Origin: Bryobacter aggregatus MPL3
Lineage (GTDB): Bacteria; Acidobacteriota; Terriglobia; Bryobacterales; Bryobacteraceae
Assembly: GCF_000702445.1 (NCBI RefSeq)
Contig: NZ_JNIF01000003.1
Span: 4,193,810 to 4,257,809 of the forward strand
Direction: 5' to 3'
Length of the DNA stretch: 64,000 nt
Shown here: one piece after another, positions 1-7,844 of the stretch
Layout: each line of letters starts with the position of its first letter
Numbering within the stretch: the stretch's first letter is position 1
Position numbers and translations under genes: made by a program
Notes under the pieces: model-generated
Told to the model about the DNA's origin: nothing
The model's database searches: none
Seen by the model: only the letters and a program-made list of their open reading frames with translations

Positions 1-2751
1 GCGCAGCGAGAAGCTTCGTTTAGCGTGAATGGATTGCGAAGTACGGCGAATAACTTCCTGCTGGATGGATTGGACAATAATTATTTCGGAACTTCCAATC
101 AGGGGTTCTCCAATCAAGTGGTGCAGCCTCCGCCAGATGCTGTAGCAGAGTTTCGTGTGATTACGAACAACATGAGCGCGGAGTATGGGCGGGCCGGCGG
201 GGCGACCGTGAATGCGAGTCTGCGTGGGGGCACGAATCAGTTTCATGGCGCAGCCTGGGAATTCTTCCGGAACACGGAGCTGAATGCCGTTGGCTTCTTT
301 AAGCCGACGACGGGACGGCCAATTCAGAATCAGAATCAATTCGGATTTACACTGGGCGGCCCGATTCTTCGCAATCGCACCTTCTTCTTCCTGGACTATG
401 AGGCCTATCGCGAGGTAAATTCCTCGGTTGCTTATGCGACCTTGCCGAACGCGGCGCAACGCTCGGGAAGTCTGGGTGTGCCGATCAAGAATCCGTTCAC
501 GGGAGAGATTTATTCTGACGGTGTGATTCCGGCGAGTGCGGTGATTCGCTATGCGCGGGGCGTGCTGGATGCGCTTCCGGCGAATACGAGTGCAGCTGCG
601 GCCAATAACTATCAGAGCCTGCGCCGCATCACGGATTCGCGGGACAAGGGAGACTTCAAAGCGGACCAATACTTCTCCGACAAAGTGCGCGGATTCTTCC
701 GCTTTAGTAAGAGCCGCTTCGATGTGTTCGATCCGGGCACGCTTGGCGTGGGGCTGGCAGGTGGCAATGGCAATGGATTTCAAAAGGTGCCGTTGACTTC
801 GTTCGCAGGTGGCCTCACCTGGACGATCAATGAGAAGTCGATCCTTGAGGCCCGTCTGGGTTACTCCGCTTCCGAGGCCGGTAAGGACCCGCCACTGAGT
901 GGCGGACCGAGCTTGCTCGATCTGTTTGGGATTCCGGGATTGCCTACGGACAAGCGTTATACCGGCGGCATCACCGCTGAGACCTTGATCAGCTTTACTT
1001 CGCTGGGCCGTCAGGGGACGAGCCCGCAGTTCCAGCACCCAAGGCTGTGGAACCCGAAGCTGAACTACACACGGATTGCGGGCCGCCATACGTTGAAGGC
1101 CGGTGTGGAATATCAGTGGCTCGGCGTCGAAACGCTGGATGTGAGTCCGATCATCGGTCGTAATACTTATACGGGATTGTTCTCCGTGCCGGCAGGTGTG
1201 ACCGCTACGGCGGCAACACAAGGAATCTATAGCCTTGCAGACTTCCTATTTGGCGCGCGCAATACCTATCAGTTGGTGAACCCGGGGCTGGTGAATCACA
1301 GGCAGCAGTCCTTCTTTACGTACTTCCAGGATGACTTCAAATTGAACTCCAAGTTGACTTTGAATCTGGGGCTTCGTTATGAGTTGGCCACGCCGTTTTA
1401 TGAGCGGGATAACTTACTGTCGAACTGGGATCCGGTAACAAATAAGATCCTCACGGCAAAGAGTGGATCGATCTATGACCGGAGCCTGGTGCATATGGAT
1501 ACCAACAACTTCGCGCCTCGGCTGGGGCTTGCCTGGACCTTTGCTCCGAAGACGGTTCTGCGCGGCGGCTATGGCATGGGTTACAACAGCTTCAATCGTA
1601 CCGGCACGAGCTATCTGGCCTATAACGCGCCACGTTTTGTGTTGGCCAGTGCGGCGCAGACGCCGGGGCAGCCTGGGTTCTTGAACACGCAGCAAGGTTT
1701 CCCGGCTGACTTTACGGCACCGGAGAAGTTCGATCCGCGCAAGAGTACGGTGCAGTATGTGGATCCGAATTCGCCCTGGGGCACAGTGAAGAGCTGGTTT
1801 GTTTCGATCCAGCATGAATTGCCGAAGGGGATTCTGTTGGACGTCGCTTATGTGGGGAACAAGGCCGATCATTTGGCGACCATCAATGACCTGAATCAGG
1901 CGAGGCCAAATGCGATTGGCGAGAACACAAATATCGAAGACCGTCGTCCGAATCTGGCTTACAGTTCCATCTCGGGTACGGTTGCCAATGGATTCTCCAA
2001 TTATCATGGCCTGCAGGTGCGCGCCGAGAAGCGGAGCGAAGCAGGACTTTACTTCCTGAACAGCTTCACTTGGGCGAAGGCGATTGATAATTCCAGCCAG
2101 GCCTTTGACAGCAGCAACGGGAATGGAACAAGCTTCCAAAATATTTATGACATTGGAGCAGATAAAGGAATCTCAAATTACAATCGCAAGTTCAATAACA
2201 TCACGAGCCTGGTCTATGAGTTGCCGGTTGGACGGGGAAGGCGCTTCCTGCAGAGCTCTCATCGGGCCGTAGATCTGGTGTTGGGTGGTTGGCAGGTGAA
2301 TTCGATTGTGAACATGCGTGCGGGCGAGCCTTTTACGATGAGTTATACGGCTGCGGCAAGGAGCCAGGTGGCTCCGTTCCTGACGCTGCTGGGCTTTAAT
2401 GCTTTCCGCCCCAATGTGTCTGGAGATCCGTTGATGCCAGAGGGGCAGCGAACGGTGAACTCCTATCTAAACAGGAACAATGTCTCGATTCCGGACTACT
2501 ATCAGCCCTTTGGCAATGCGGGCCGGAATATCACGAGAGGTTTTGCCTTCTATCAGGTGGATCTGGGCTTGTCGAAGAACTTCGCGATCACCGAGCGGCT
2601 CCGGATGCAGTTCCGCGCCGAGGCGTTCAATGTGATGAATAAGGCCAACTTCAGCGCACCGAATGCAAATATTTCGAGCACTGCTTTCGGTACGATCACA
2701 TCGACCTATGATCCCCGGAAGTTGCAGCTTGCTTTGAAATTGCAATTCTAA
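1..2751 (+). CDS. TonB-dependent receptor, Oar-like (5' truncated)
   Basis: The frame is open from base 1 with no start, so the gene begins upstream of the window; a GTG at 25 is internal. About 916 codons are present. The first residues contain the plug-domain motif SVNGLRSTANNFLLDGLDNN, which is typical of the large acidobacterial outer-membrane receptors that carry an N-terminal carboxypeptidase-regulatory domain (here missing). The rest has the alternating aromatic strand pattern of a 22-strand beta barrel and ends in LKLQF, a C-terminal phenylalanine as expected for BAM-dependent outer-membrane proteins. Such receptors import bulky ligands, often glycans or metal chelates, using TonB energy; the ligand cannot be told from sequence. 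An exported esterase gene starts 10 bases downstream and may act on the imported or surface-bound substrate. Confidence 0.9.
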   Translation, partial: AQREASFSVNGLRSTANNFLLDGLDNNYFGTSNQGFSNQVVQPPPDAVAEFRVITNNMSAEYGRAGGATVNASLRGGTNQFHGAAWEFFRNTELNAVGFFKPTTGRPIQNQNQFGFTLGGPILRNRTFFFLDYEAYREVNSSVAYATLPNAAQRSGSLGVPIKNPFTGEIYSDGVIPASAVIRYARGVLDALPANTSAAAANNYQSLRRITDSRDKGDFKADQYFSDKVRGFFRFSKSRFDVFDPGTLGVGLAGGNGNGFQKVPLTSFAGGLTWTINEKSILEARLGYSASEAGKDPPLSGGPSLLDLFGIPGLPTDKRYTGGITAETLISFTSLGRQGTSPQFQHPRLWNPKLNYTRIAGRHTLKAGVEYQWLGVETLDVSPIIGRNTYTGLFSVPAGVTATAATQGIYSLADFLFGARNTYQLVNPGLVNHRQQSFFTYFQDDFKLNSKLTLNLGLRYELATPFYERDNLLSNWDPVTNKILTAKSGSIYDRSLVHMDTNNFAPRLGLAWTFAPKTVLRGGYGMGYNSFNRTGTSYLAYNAPRFVLASAAQTPGQPGFLNTQQGFPADFTAPEKFDPRKSTVQYVDPNSPWGTVKSWFVSIQHELPKGILLDVAYVGNKADHLATINDLNQARPNAIGENTNIEDRRPNLAYSSISGTVANGFSNYHGLQVRAEKRSEAGLYFLNSFTWAKAIDNSSQAFDSSNGNGTSFQNIYDIGADKGISNYNRKFNNITSLVYELPVGRGRRFLQSSHRAVDLVLGGWQVNSIVNMRAGEPFTMSYTAAARSQVAPFLTLLGFNAFRPNVSGDPLMPEGQRTVNSYLNRNNVSIPDYYQPFGNAGRNITRGFAFYQVDLGLSKNFAITERLRMQFRAEAFNVMNKANFSAPNANISSTAFGTITSTYDPRKLQLALKLQF

Positions 2752-2761
2752 GGAAGACACC

Positions 2762-4024
2762 ATGCAGAAGCTTCTCTTCTCTCTCTTGGCTTTGAGTCTG
2801 CTTGCTGCGGCGCAGACGCCGATCATCTTCGTTCATGGGAACGGAGATGATGCGACCAAGTGGTTGCCGGTGATCTGGATGTTTGAATCGAATGGGTACC
2901 GGGCGGATCGTTTGTTTGCGATCCGCTTCACAGACCCGGTGGCTCGCCGTGAGAACCATCGAGCGGAACCTTTCCGTTCCTCCACTACCGATCAGGCGAG
3001 CGAATTGAGCGCGCTGGTGACACGCGTATTGCTCGAGACAGGCGAGAAGAAAGTCGCGCTGGTGGGCAGCAGCCGTGGCGGAATGACGATCCGGAACTAT
3101 CTGAAGAATGCAGGTGGCGCAGCCGTCGTATCGCATGCCGTGCTTTGCGGGACGCCGAATCACGGCGTGATGCAAATGGATACAGGGCTGGAAGGAGAGT
3201 TCAATGGGAAGGGACATTTCCTGCGGCAATTGAATGAAGGCTCAGAGGTGGTGGAGGGCGTAAAGTTCCTTACCTTGCGAAGCGACAAGATGGATAAGTT
3301 CGCGCAACCGAATGTGGGATATGACGGTCCGGAGTTGAAGGGGGCAGAGAATGTGGTACTCCCTGGGCTTGATCATCGGGAGGTGGCCTTCCACCCGCTG
3401 GCTTTTGCTCAGACCTACCGTTTTCTGACAGGTGCGGCGCCAAGCGTCGCAAAGGTGATGGCAGAGACCAAGCCTACCTTGAGCGGTGTAGTGACGGGCT
3501 TTGCAGGAATGGCGGCCACAAACCGGCCGGTAGCTGGACTTCGCTTTCGCGTGTTTGCTTTACAGGCAGGGACTGCGGAGCGTGACGGCGAGGCTGTTCT
3601 GGATCTGACGACTCCCGAAACAGGTGCTTGGGGGCCGTTGGCGGTCCAACCCGAGCGTGAGTATGAGTTTGTCCTGGAGAAGGATGGAAGAGTGGTGCGT
3701 TACTTCATGGCCGGACTCTTGCGCTCCACACCCTTGCTGAACTTTCGCTTCTTGCCGGCTGCGGCGATGGAGGGATTGCGTGGGCCGCGACTGTTGGTGC
3801 ATCGGCCCCAGGGATATCTCTCGAAGGGCCGGGATGCTCTGACCATGGATGGCGCCGCGGTGGAAGCGCTGCTACCGGGAGTGCCGACGCGGGATTCTGT
3901 CGCCGTGGCGGTGCCGGAAGCGAAGAAGGCGGGCGTCCGGGTGGAACTACGCGGCGAAGTTGTCCATGCCCGGGCGGCGGAAGCGGAGCATGAAATGAAT
4001 GTGGTGGAGCTGATCTGGGAATAG
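2762..4024 (+). CDS. Exported alpha/beta-hydrolase (lipase/esterase-like)
   Basis: A 420-residue protein with an N-terminal signal peptide (about residues 1-17, cleavage after AAAQ or nearby). HGNGDD at residues 25-30 fits an oxyanion-hole strand, and GSSRG at 102-106 is the nucleophile elbow with Ser104 as the likely catalytic serine. Asp175 and His205 or His211 are candidates for the rest of the triad. After about residue 230 there is a separate C-terminal region of roughly 190 residues, rich in beta structure, resembling the accessory domain of secreted polymer esterases. It starts 10 bases after the TonB receptor stop, with GGAAG as a ribosome site, so the two are probably co-transcribed. 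The substrate is unknown. Confidence 0.8.
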   Translation: MQKLLFSLLALSLLAAAQTPIIFVHGNGDDATKWLPVIWMFESNGYRADRLFAIRFTDPVARRENHRAEPFRSSTTDQASELSALVTRVLLETGEKKVALVGSSRGGMTIRNYLKNAGGAAVVSHAVLCGTPNHGVMQMDTGLEGEFNGKGHFLRQLNEGSEVVEGVKFLTLRSDKMDKFAQPNVGYDGPELKGAENVVLPGLDHREVAFHPLAFAQTYRFLTGAAPSVAKVMAETKPTLSGVVTGFAGMAATNRPVAGLRFRVFALQAGTAERDGEAVLDLTTPETGAWGPLAVQPEREYEFVLEKDGRVVRYFMAGLLRSTPLLNFRFLPAAAMEGLRGPRLLVHRPQGYLSKGRDALTMDGAAVEALLPGVPTRDSVAVAVPEAKKAGVRVELRGEVVHARAAEAEHEMNVVELIWE

Positions 4025-4027
4025 CCG

Positions 4028-4690
4028 TTACTTTGCTTTCCTCATCATCCAGCGGAAGCGGACCTGATCGCCCTGTTGCCATTCGGACCAATCGGTGGCT
4101 TGGGTCACTCGTCCGGCTTGCGCGATGGGGAAGCTTTGGCGCTTGCCTTCATACTCGAAGATGGCGAGGCGCCGGGAGGGGAAGTCTGTCATCTGGATGG
4201 CCCCTGTGAGGATGCAAACCCCGTTGGCACATTGTTCGTTGAAGAAGGGCGAATCCGCTTTCTCCTCGGGAGACTCGCCAGAGTAGCCCCAATGGAATTT
4301 TTCTTGATCTTTGTAATCCTGGATCTGGCTGGCTGGAACTTCAAACTCAAGCTCCAGGTCGAAAGGCGCTCGTGAGGCGCGTTCCTGGAGTGTGTTGACG
4401 ACAGGGATAGCAAAGGCAATCAAGCCAATCGCGAATACGATCCCACCGGCCCAGAACAGGCCAGTGGTTAGGCCGCGAGACGCATCGGAATAGCGGAGAA
4501 ATACTGCGGCTCCGAGGAGAAAGCCGGCCAGCAGGCCAAAGGGTCCAATGTAGAAAAAGCCACCCATGGCACTCCCGCCGCTGTTGGCGCCATACATCTC
4601 GGTGTAGACGGTCGCCGCACCCAGTCCAACGCCGAAGCCGAGTGCCGCCCCGACAATCAATCCAACGACAATGGCAGCTAGATAGATCAT
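4028..4690 (-). CDS. Membrane protein of unknown function
   Basis: 220 residues. The first ~105 residues hold three hydrophobic helices rich in Gly and Ala (about 3-30, 45-66 and 75-98), followed by a soluble C-terminal half with two cysteines spaced as CANGVC, which may form a disulfide if that half is outside the cytoplasm. I do not recognise a family. Its ATG overlaps the stop of the upstream gene (ATGA), the last of three coupled genes on this strand, so its product is probably made together with the protein encoded at 4687-5583. Confidence 0.7.
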   Translation of the reverse strand: MIYLAAIVVGLIVGAALGFGVGLGAATVYTEMYGANSGGSAMGGFFYIGPFGLLAGFLLGAAVFLRYSDASRGLTTGLFWAGGIVFAIGLIAFAIPVVNTLQERASRAPFDLELEFEVPASQIQDYKDQEKFHWGYSGESPEEKADSPFFNEQCANGVCILTGAIQMTDFPSRRLAIFEYEGKRQSFPIAQAGRVTQATDWSEWQQGDQVRFRWMMRKAK

Positions 4691-5583
4691 GGTTTCGATA
4701 TCTCCTCAAAGTCTTTTAGTTTGCTGCTGAGTTGATTCCAGGCGGCCTGGGAATCCGGTTCCGCGAACTGCAAAAAGATAGGGCGCTGCTTCCAATCGAA
4801 TGTTTCGGCGCTCAGTCCGCAGAAATAGTAGAGCAAGGCAGCCATGTGAACGCGAGTGGGTGCATCGCCACTCCGGGCTCTCTCAAGAGCTGCGCTGCGG
4901 ACCGCCGGGGTGTTGTATTGCGACGCCAGATCGATCACTCCGGCAAGACCGTCCAGCGCGGCAGCGCTTTGGATCGCTTGAATGACCTCGGTCTCCGAGA
5001 GCGGTTGCTGTTGCTGGGTGAGTTGCAACGTGAAATTCCGAACGTCTGCATTCCGATTCTGGCGGGCGGCCTGGACGGCGACTCGTGCCGCCGGGCTATC
5101 GATGGCGTGGAGCGCTTCGACGTCGCGCCAGTCCGGATTGGCGCTCAGCTTGGACAGCAGTATCTTTTCGGCTGCGGCCCGCTCGGTGCTGTTCATTTGC
5201 GGGAGCAGCGCCAGGTCATAGCTTTCCCCGTCGTGCCACTTGTCATAGTTGAGGACCATGCTGGCCTGGAACTTGTCGAGAAGAGTCGGGGGCGCACTCA
5301 CTGCGGGCTGCGGGGGCAGTTCTGGTCTCGGTGCCTCCAGGAGGAAGAAGTAGCCTTGCTCGTCGGTGAATTCGCCTGAGTAGAGTGGACTGTTTCTGAC
5401 CCGGTAGCGCAGATCCCCGTGCTCCGTTTGGACTGGATCCCGGAGCAGAACGTAGGCGCCGCATGGGGCGGCCGGGAAGCTGTGGCCCACTTCGAGAATT
5501 TCGTTTCCGGCGGCGAGTTCGGCGTCGAGCAGTTTGCGGAGAGGCGGGGGCAGCGCGGCGAGATCTTGAGCCAGGTGGTTCAT
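4687..5583 (-). CDS. Hypothetical protein, helical repeat-like C-terminal half
   Basis: 298 residues from the ATG at 5583. A longer open frame reaches 5727, but its extra N-terminus is basic, low in hydrophobic residues and overlaps another gene, so it was not used. There is no signal peptide. The N-terminal third contains a proline-rich linker (PRPELPPQPAVSAPP); the C-terminal two thirds are Ala/Leu/Gln-rich helices reminiscent of HEAT- or TPR-type repeats. No catalytic motif is visible. ATGA overlaps on both sides couple it to the small membrane protein upstream and the membrane protein downstream. Confidence 0.7.
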   Translation of the reverse strand: MNHLAQDLAALPPPLRKLLDAELAAGNEILEVGHSFPAAPCGAYVLLRDPVQTEHGDLRYRVRNSPLYSGEFTDEQGYFFLLEAPRPELPPQPAVSAPPTLLDKFQASMVLNYDKWHDGESYDLALLPQMNSTERAAAEKILLSKLSANPDWRDVEALHAIDSPAARVAVQAARQNRNADVRNFTLQLTQQQQPLSETEVIQAIQSAAALDGLAGVIDLASQYNTPAVRSAALERARSGDAPTRVHMAALLYYFCGLSAETFDWKQRPIFLQFAEPDSQAAWNQLSSKLKDFEEISKP

Positions 5584-5768
5584 GATCCACTTCTTCTGTT
5601 CCGCTGGCGGGTGGCCGTGACGAGCAGCAGAACGCCAACGCCCAGGACCAGGTCTGTTTTCGCACTTGCCACGCTCTCGAGCGCGAGATTGCTGAGGGAA
5701 TTCGCAGTGGCGTTTGCACTGGTGCAAAGGGAGATGGCGATCGCGGCAGTCTGAAGGAGGGATTGCAT
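5580..5768 (-). CDS. Small single-span membrane protein
   Basis: A 62-residue product with a hydrophobic signal-like N-terminus (residues 1-20), then a second hydrophobic stretch, LVLGVGVLLLVTA, followed by a positive tail RQRNRR. That order (signal sequence, short exposed segment, helix, arginine cluster) is what a small exported, membrane-anchored protein looks like. Its TGA overlaps the ATG of the next gene, which supports it being real and translationally coupled. It is short, and could still be chance; no family was recognised. Confidence 0.5.
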   Translation of the reverse strand: MQSLLQTAAIAISLCTSANATANSLSNLALESVASAKTDLVLGVGVLLLVTATRQRNRRSGS

Positions 5769-5873
5769 TGTCTTCTATGGAGCAATGCGCAGAAAGAGGA
5801 GAGAAGCGATCAGCAGGAGGGAGAGTTTTTTGTGGCGGGACGAGAGGAACTCATGCCCGCCACCGTTTCGAGC

Positions 5874-6899
5874 TTATTTCTTTGCAGCCAGGTTCGCCAT
5901 GATCTTCTGCGAGAAGTAATTTCCGACCTTCGCATCGTTCCGGGCGGTCTCGTAGAAGGCTGCTTTGGCGAGTTGGTCCTTGCGGGTCACCAGGCCTTCA
6001 CGAATGCCTTGTTGCACGCGAGGATCATTCAGGTCGCGCTGTCCGGCAGGCTCCTTGGCGATCACCTTCAGGATGCGGAAACCTTCCTGGGTCTTGATGA
6101 TCGAGGAGACGGCGCCGGCCTGCAGGCTCATGATCAGCTTGCGGAGTTCCGGATTGGCCTTGTCCAGGGTGCTTTCGCCCATGAAGCCGAGATCCCCACC
6201 ATTGGCGGCAGTTTGCGGATCTTCCGAGAAGTTTGTCGCCAGAGTGCCAAAGTCCTCCCCACCTTTCAGGCGTTGCTCGATCATGATGATCTTGGCCTGC
6301 GCTTGCGCTTCGGTCTTGGCCTTGTCATTTTTCAGGTTGCGGACCGTAGGATCGTCGATCGGCGTGACGAGGATCTGGGCGAGGTGCACCTGCGGCTCTG
6401 GCAGATTGAAGTTTGCCTTGTTGGCGTTGTAGTAGTCTTTGATGTCCTGGTCGGTGATATTGATCAGGCTGCGAATCTCTTTGTTGAAGAGTTTTTCAAT
6501 CGAAAGTTCGCGCCGGATCTGGCCCTTGAGATCGTCGACCGACATCTTACGTGCGGTCAGATGCTTCTGGAACTCCTCTTGGGTGTAAGGAGCCTTCATC
6601 TCATTAAGTTTGGCGTCGACATCGGAATCGGTGGCCAGAAGACCGAGTTTCTCTGCCTTCTGGAGCATGATTTCGTTGTCGATCAATACCCGGAGAAATT
6701 CGAGTTTCTGGATGGTGAGTTGGTCGTCGCTAGTACGGTCCGTTGCGCCTCCGAACTGAAAAGCAAACTGCTTGTCCAGATCTGCGTAGGTGATCGGCTT
6801 GTCGTTCACGGTTGCGGCCACGTCGGGCGAGGGTTTGCGGTTGCAACTTGACCCAAGCAAAAGCACCCCAATCGAGGCGCAGAGCAGTGCGTTTTTCAT
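5874..6899 (-). CDS. SurA/PpiC-type peptidyl-prolyl isomerase lipoprotein
   Basis: 341 residues with a lipoprotein signal; the lipobox is LGSSC, giving lipidated Cys19. The N-terminal chaperone region (about 30-165) resembles SurA_N, with the phrase VNDKPITYADLD at its start. A parvulin (PpiC) rotamase domain follows at about 170-290, recognisable from VHLAQILV, the FGTLATNFSEDP segment and the GGDLGFMGE motif. The protein should act in the periplasm, helping outer-membrane proteins fold, which fits the many TonB receptors of this genome. It stands alone; the next gene on this strand is more than 100 bases away and the upstream gene is divergent. Confidence 0.85.
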   Translation of the reverse strand: MKNALLCASIGVLLLGSSCNRKPSPDVAATVNDKPITYADLDKQFAFQFGGATDRTSDDQLTIQKLEFLRVLIDNEIMLQKAEKLGLLATDSDVDAKLNEMKAPYTQEEFQKHLTARKMSVDDLKGQIRRELSIEKLFNKEIRSLINITDQDIKDYYNANKANFNLPEPQVHLAQILVTPIDDPTVRNLKNDKAKTEAQAQAKIIMIEQRLKGGEDFGTLATNFSEDPQTAANGGDLGFMGESTLDKANPELRKLIMSLQAGAVSSIIKTQEGFRILKVIAKEPAGQRDLNDPRVQQGIREGLVTRKDQLAKAAFYETARNDAKVGNYFSQKIMANLAAKK

Positions 6900-6935
6900 C
6901 GGAAACCCTTATTGTAGTCAATAGATGGGGTATTG

Positions 6936-7844
6936 ATGCGAATCATTGTGGGTCTGTTGTTTGCCGCGGCAAGTTTCAGTTCGTGCGGCGGGGGCATGGC
7001 GGTGCGGCGGGAAGCGGAAAAGACGGCGGTCGATCGGCGTTATGACAGCGTATTTTGGGATACCTGGGGCGATGGGTTTGCTGAAGTTTCCGTCTATGGC
7101 TTTGAGACTCCCCGGGATGGCGAACTCCGGGATGGCGAATCGATTTTAATTTTTTCCAGTGAGAAGTTAGGCAAGATTCCGGTGATCAAGTTGAATTGGC
7201 TGCGCAACTTTCAGACCGGCATCTCCGATTTCAGCGAGATGAACACCAGCTTCCTGAGCCTGGTGAACGGTAGGATGGCGAAAACGAGTTTCTCCCGGCA
7301 AAATTGGGATGGCCATCTCTTTGCCCAGGCGGTTTTTGATCCTTCCGGCATCAGGGTGATGGATGGGGATGCAGCCCTGCAGACTCTCGAGAACCAGGAA
7401 AATTGGATGAGTGAGGATGGGCTGATCTTCTGGGCGCGGGGCATGGCTGGGCCATTTCTGAAGCCGGGTGAGACCGTCACACTCCCGTTTTTGACCGGAT
7501 TGCGCAGTGCCAAGGATGCGAGACAGCCGATGGCCTGGTCCCGAGTCCAATTGACGCGCGGTGCGGAGGCGGAGAAGGTGGAGACGTCTGCGGGGGAGTT
7601 TGTTGTCGAACTCTATAGCGCTGATTTGCCGAGCGGGAAGGGATTCCGTTTCATGATCGAGAAGGATGCGCCATACCGGATGGTGCGCTGGCAGACCACC
7701 GCGGGAGAAGTGGGAGAGTTATACGCGAGTGAGAGGGTGAAGTATTGGGAAATGAATCTGCCAGGAGGGGAGGAGGCGCTCCGGCAGCTCGGGTTGGAGC
7801 CTAGAACGCCTCGATTGATTCCGGATGAACCTCAGAACGAATAG
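6936..7844 (+). CDS. Lipoprotein of unknown function
   Basis: 302 residues from the ATG at 6936; a TTG three bases earlier is in frame but unnecessary. The N-terminus is a lipoprotein signal with the lipobox SFSSC. The rest is a soluble, beta-rich domain with no cysteine pair or obvious catalytic motif. Its general look is that of the lipid-carrier-like DUF3108 lipoproteins, but I cannot confirm this from sequence alone. It is divergent from the prolyl isomerase (36 bases between starts, so promoters overlap) and its last 13 bases overlap the end of the convergent TonB receptor gene. Confidence 0.65.
   Translation: MRIIVGLLFAAASFSSCGGGMAVRREAEKTAVDRRYDSVFWDTWGDGFAEVSVYGFETPRDGELRDGESILIFSSEKLGKIPVIKLNWLRNFQTGISDFSEMNTSFLSLVNGRMAKTSFSRQNWDGHLFAQAVFDPSGIRVMDGDAALQTLENQENWMSEDGLIFWARGMAGPFLKPGETVTLPFLTGLRSAKDARQPMAWSRVQLTRGAEAEKVETSAGEFVVELYSADLPSGKGFRFMIEKDAPYRMVRWQTTAGEVGELYASERVKYWEMNLPGGEEALRQLGLEPRTPRLIPDEPQNE

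Noticed and set aside
5763..6851. 362-residue open frame antisense to the prolyl isomerase
   Set aside because: Shadow frame; the minus-strand gene has a lipobox and SurA/PpiC motifs.
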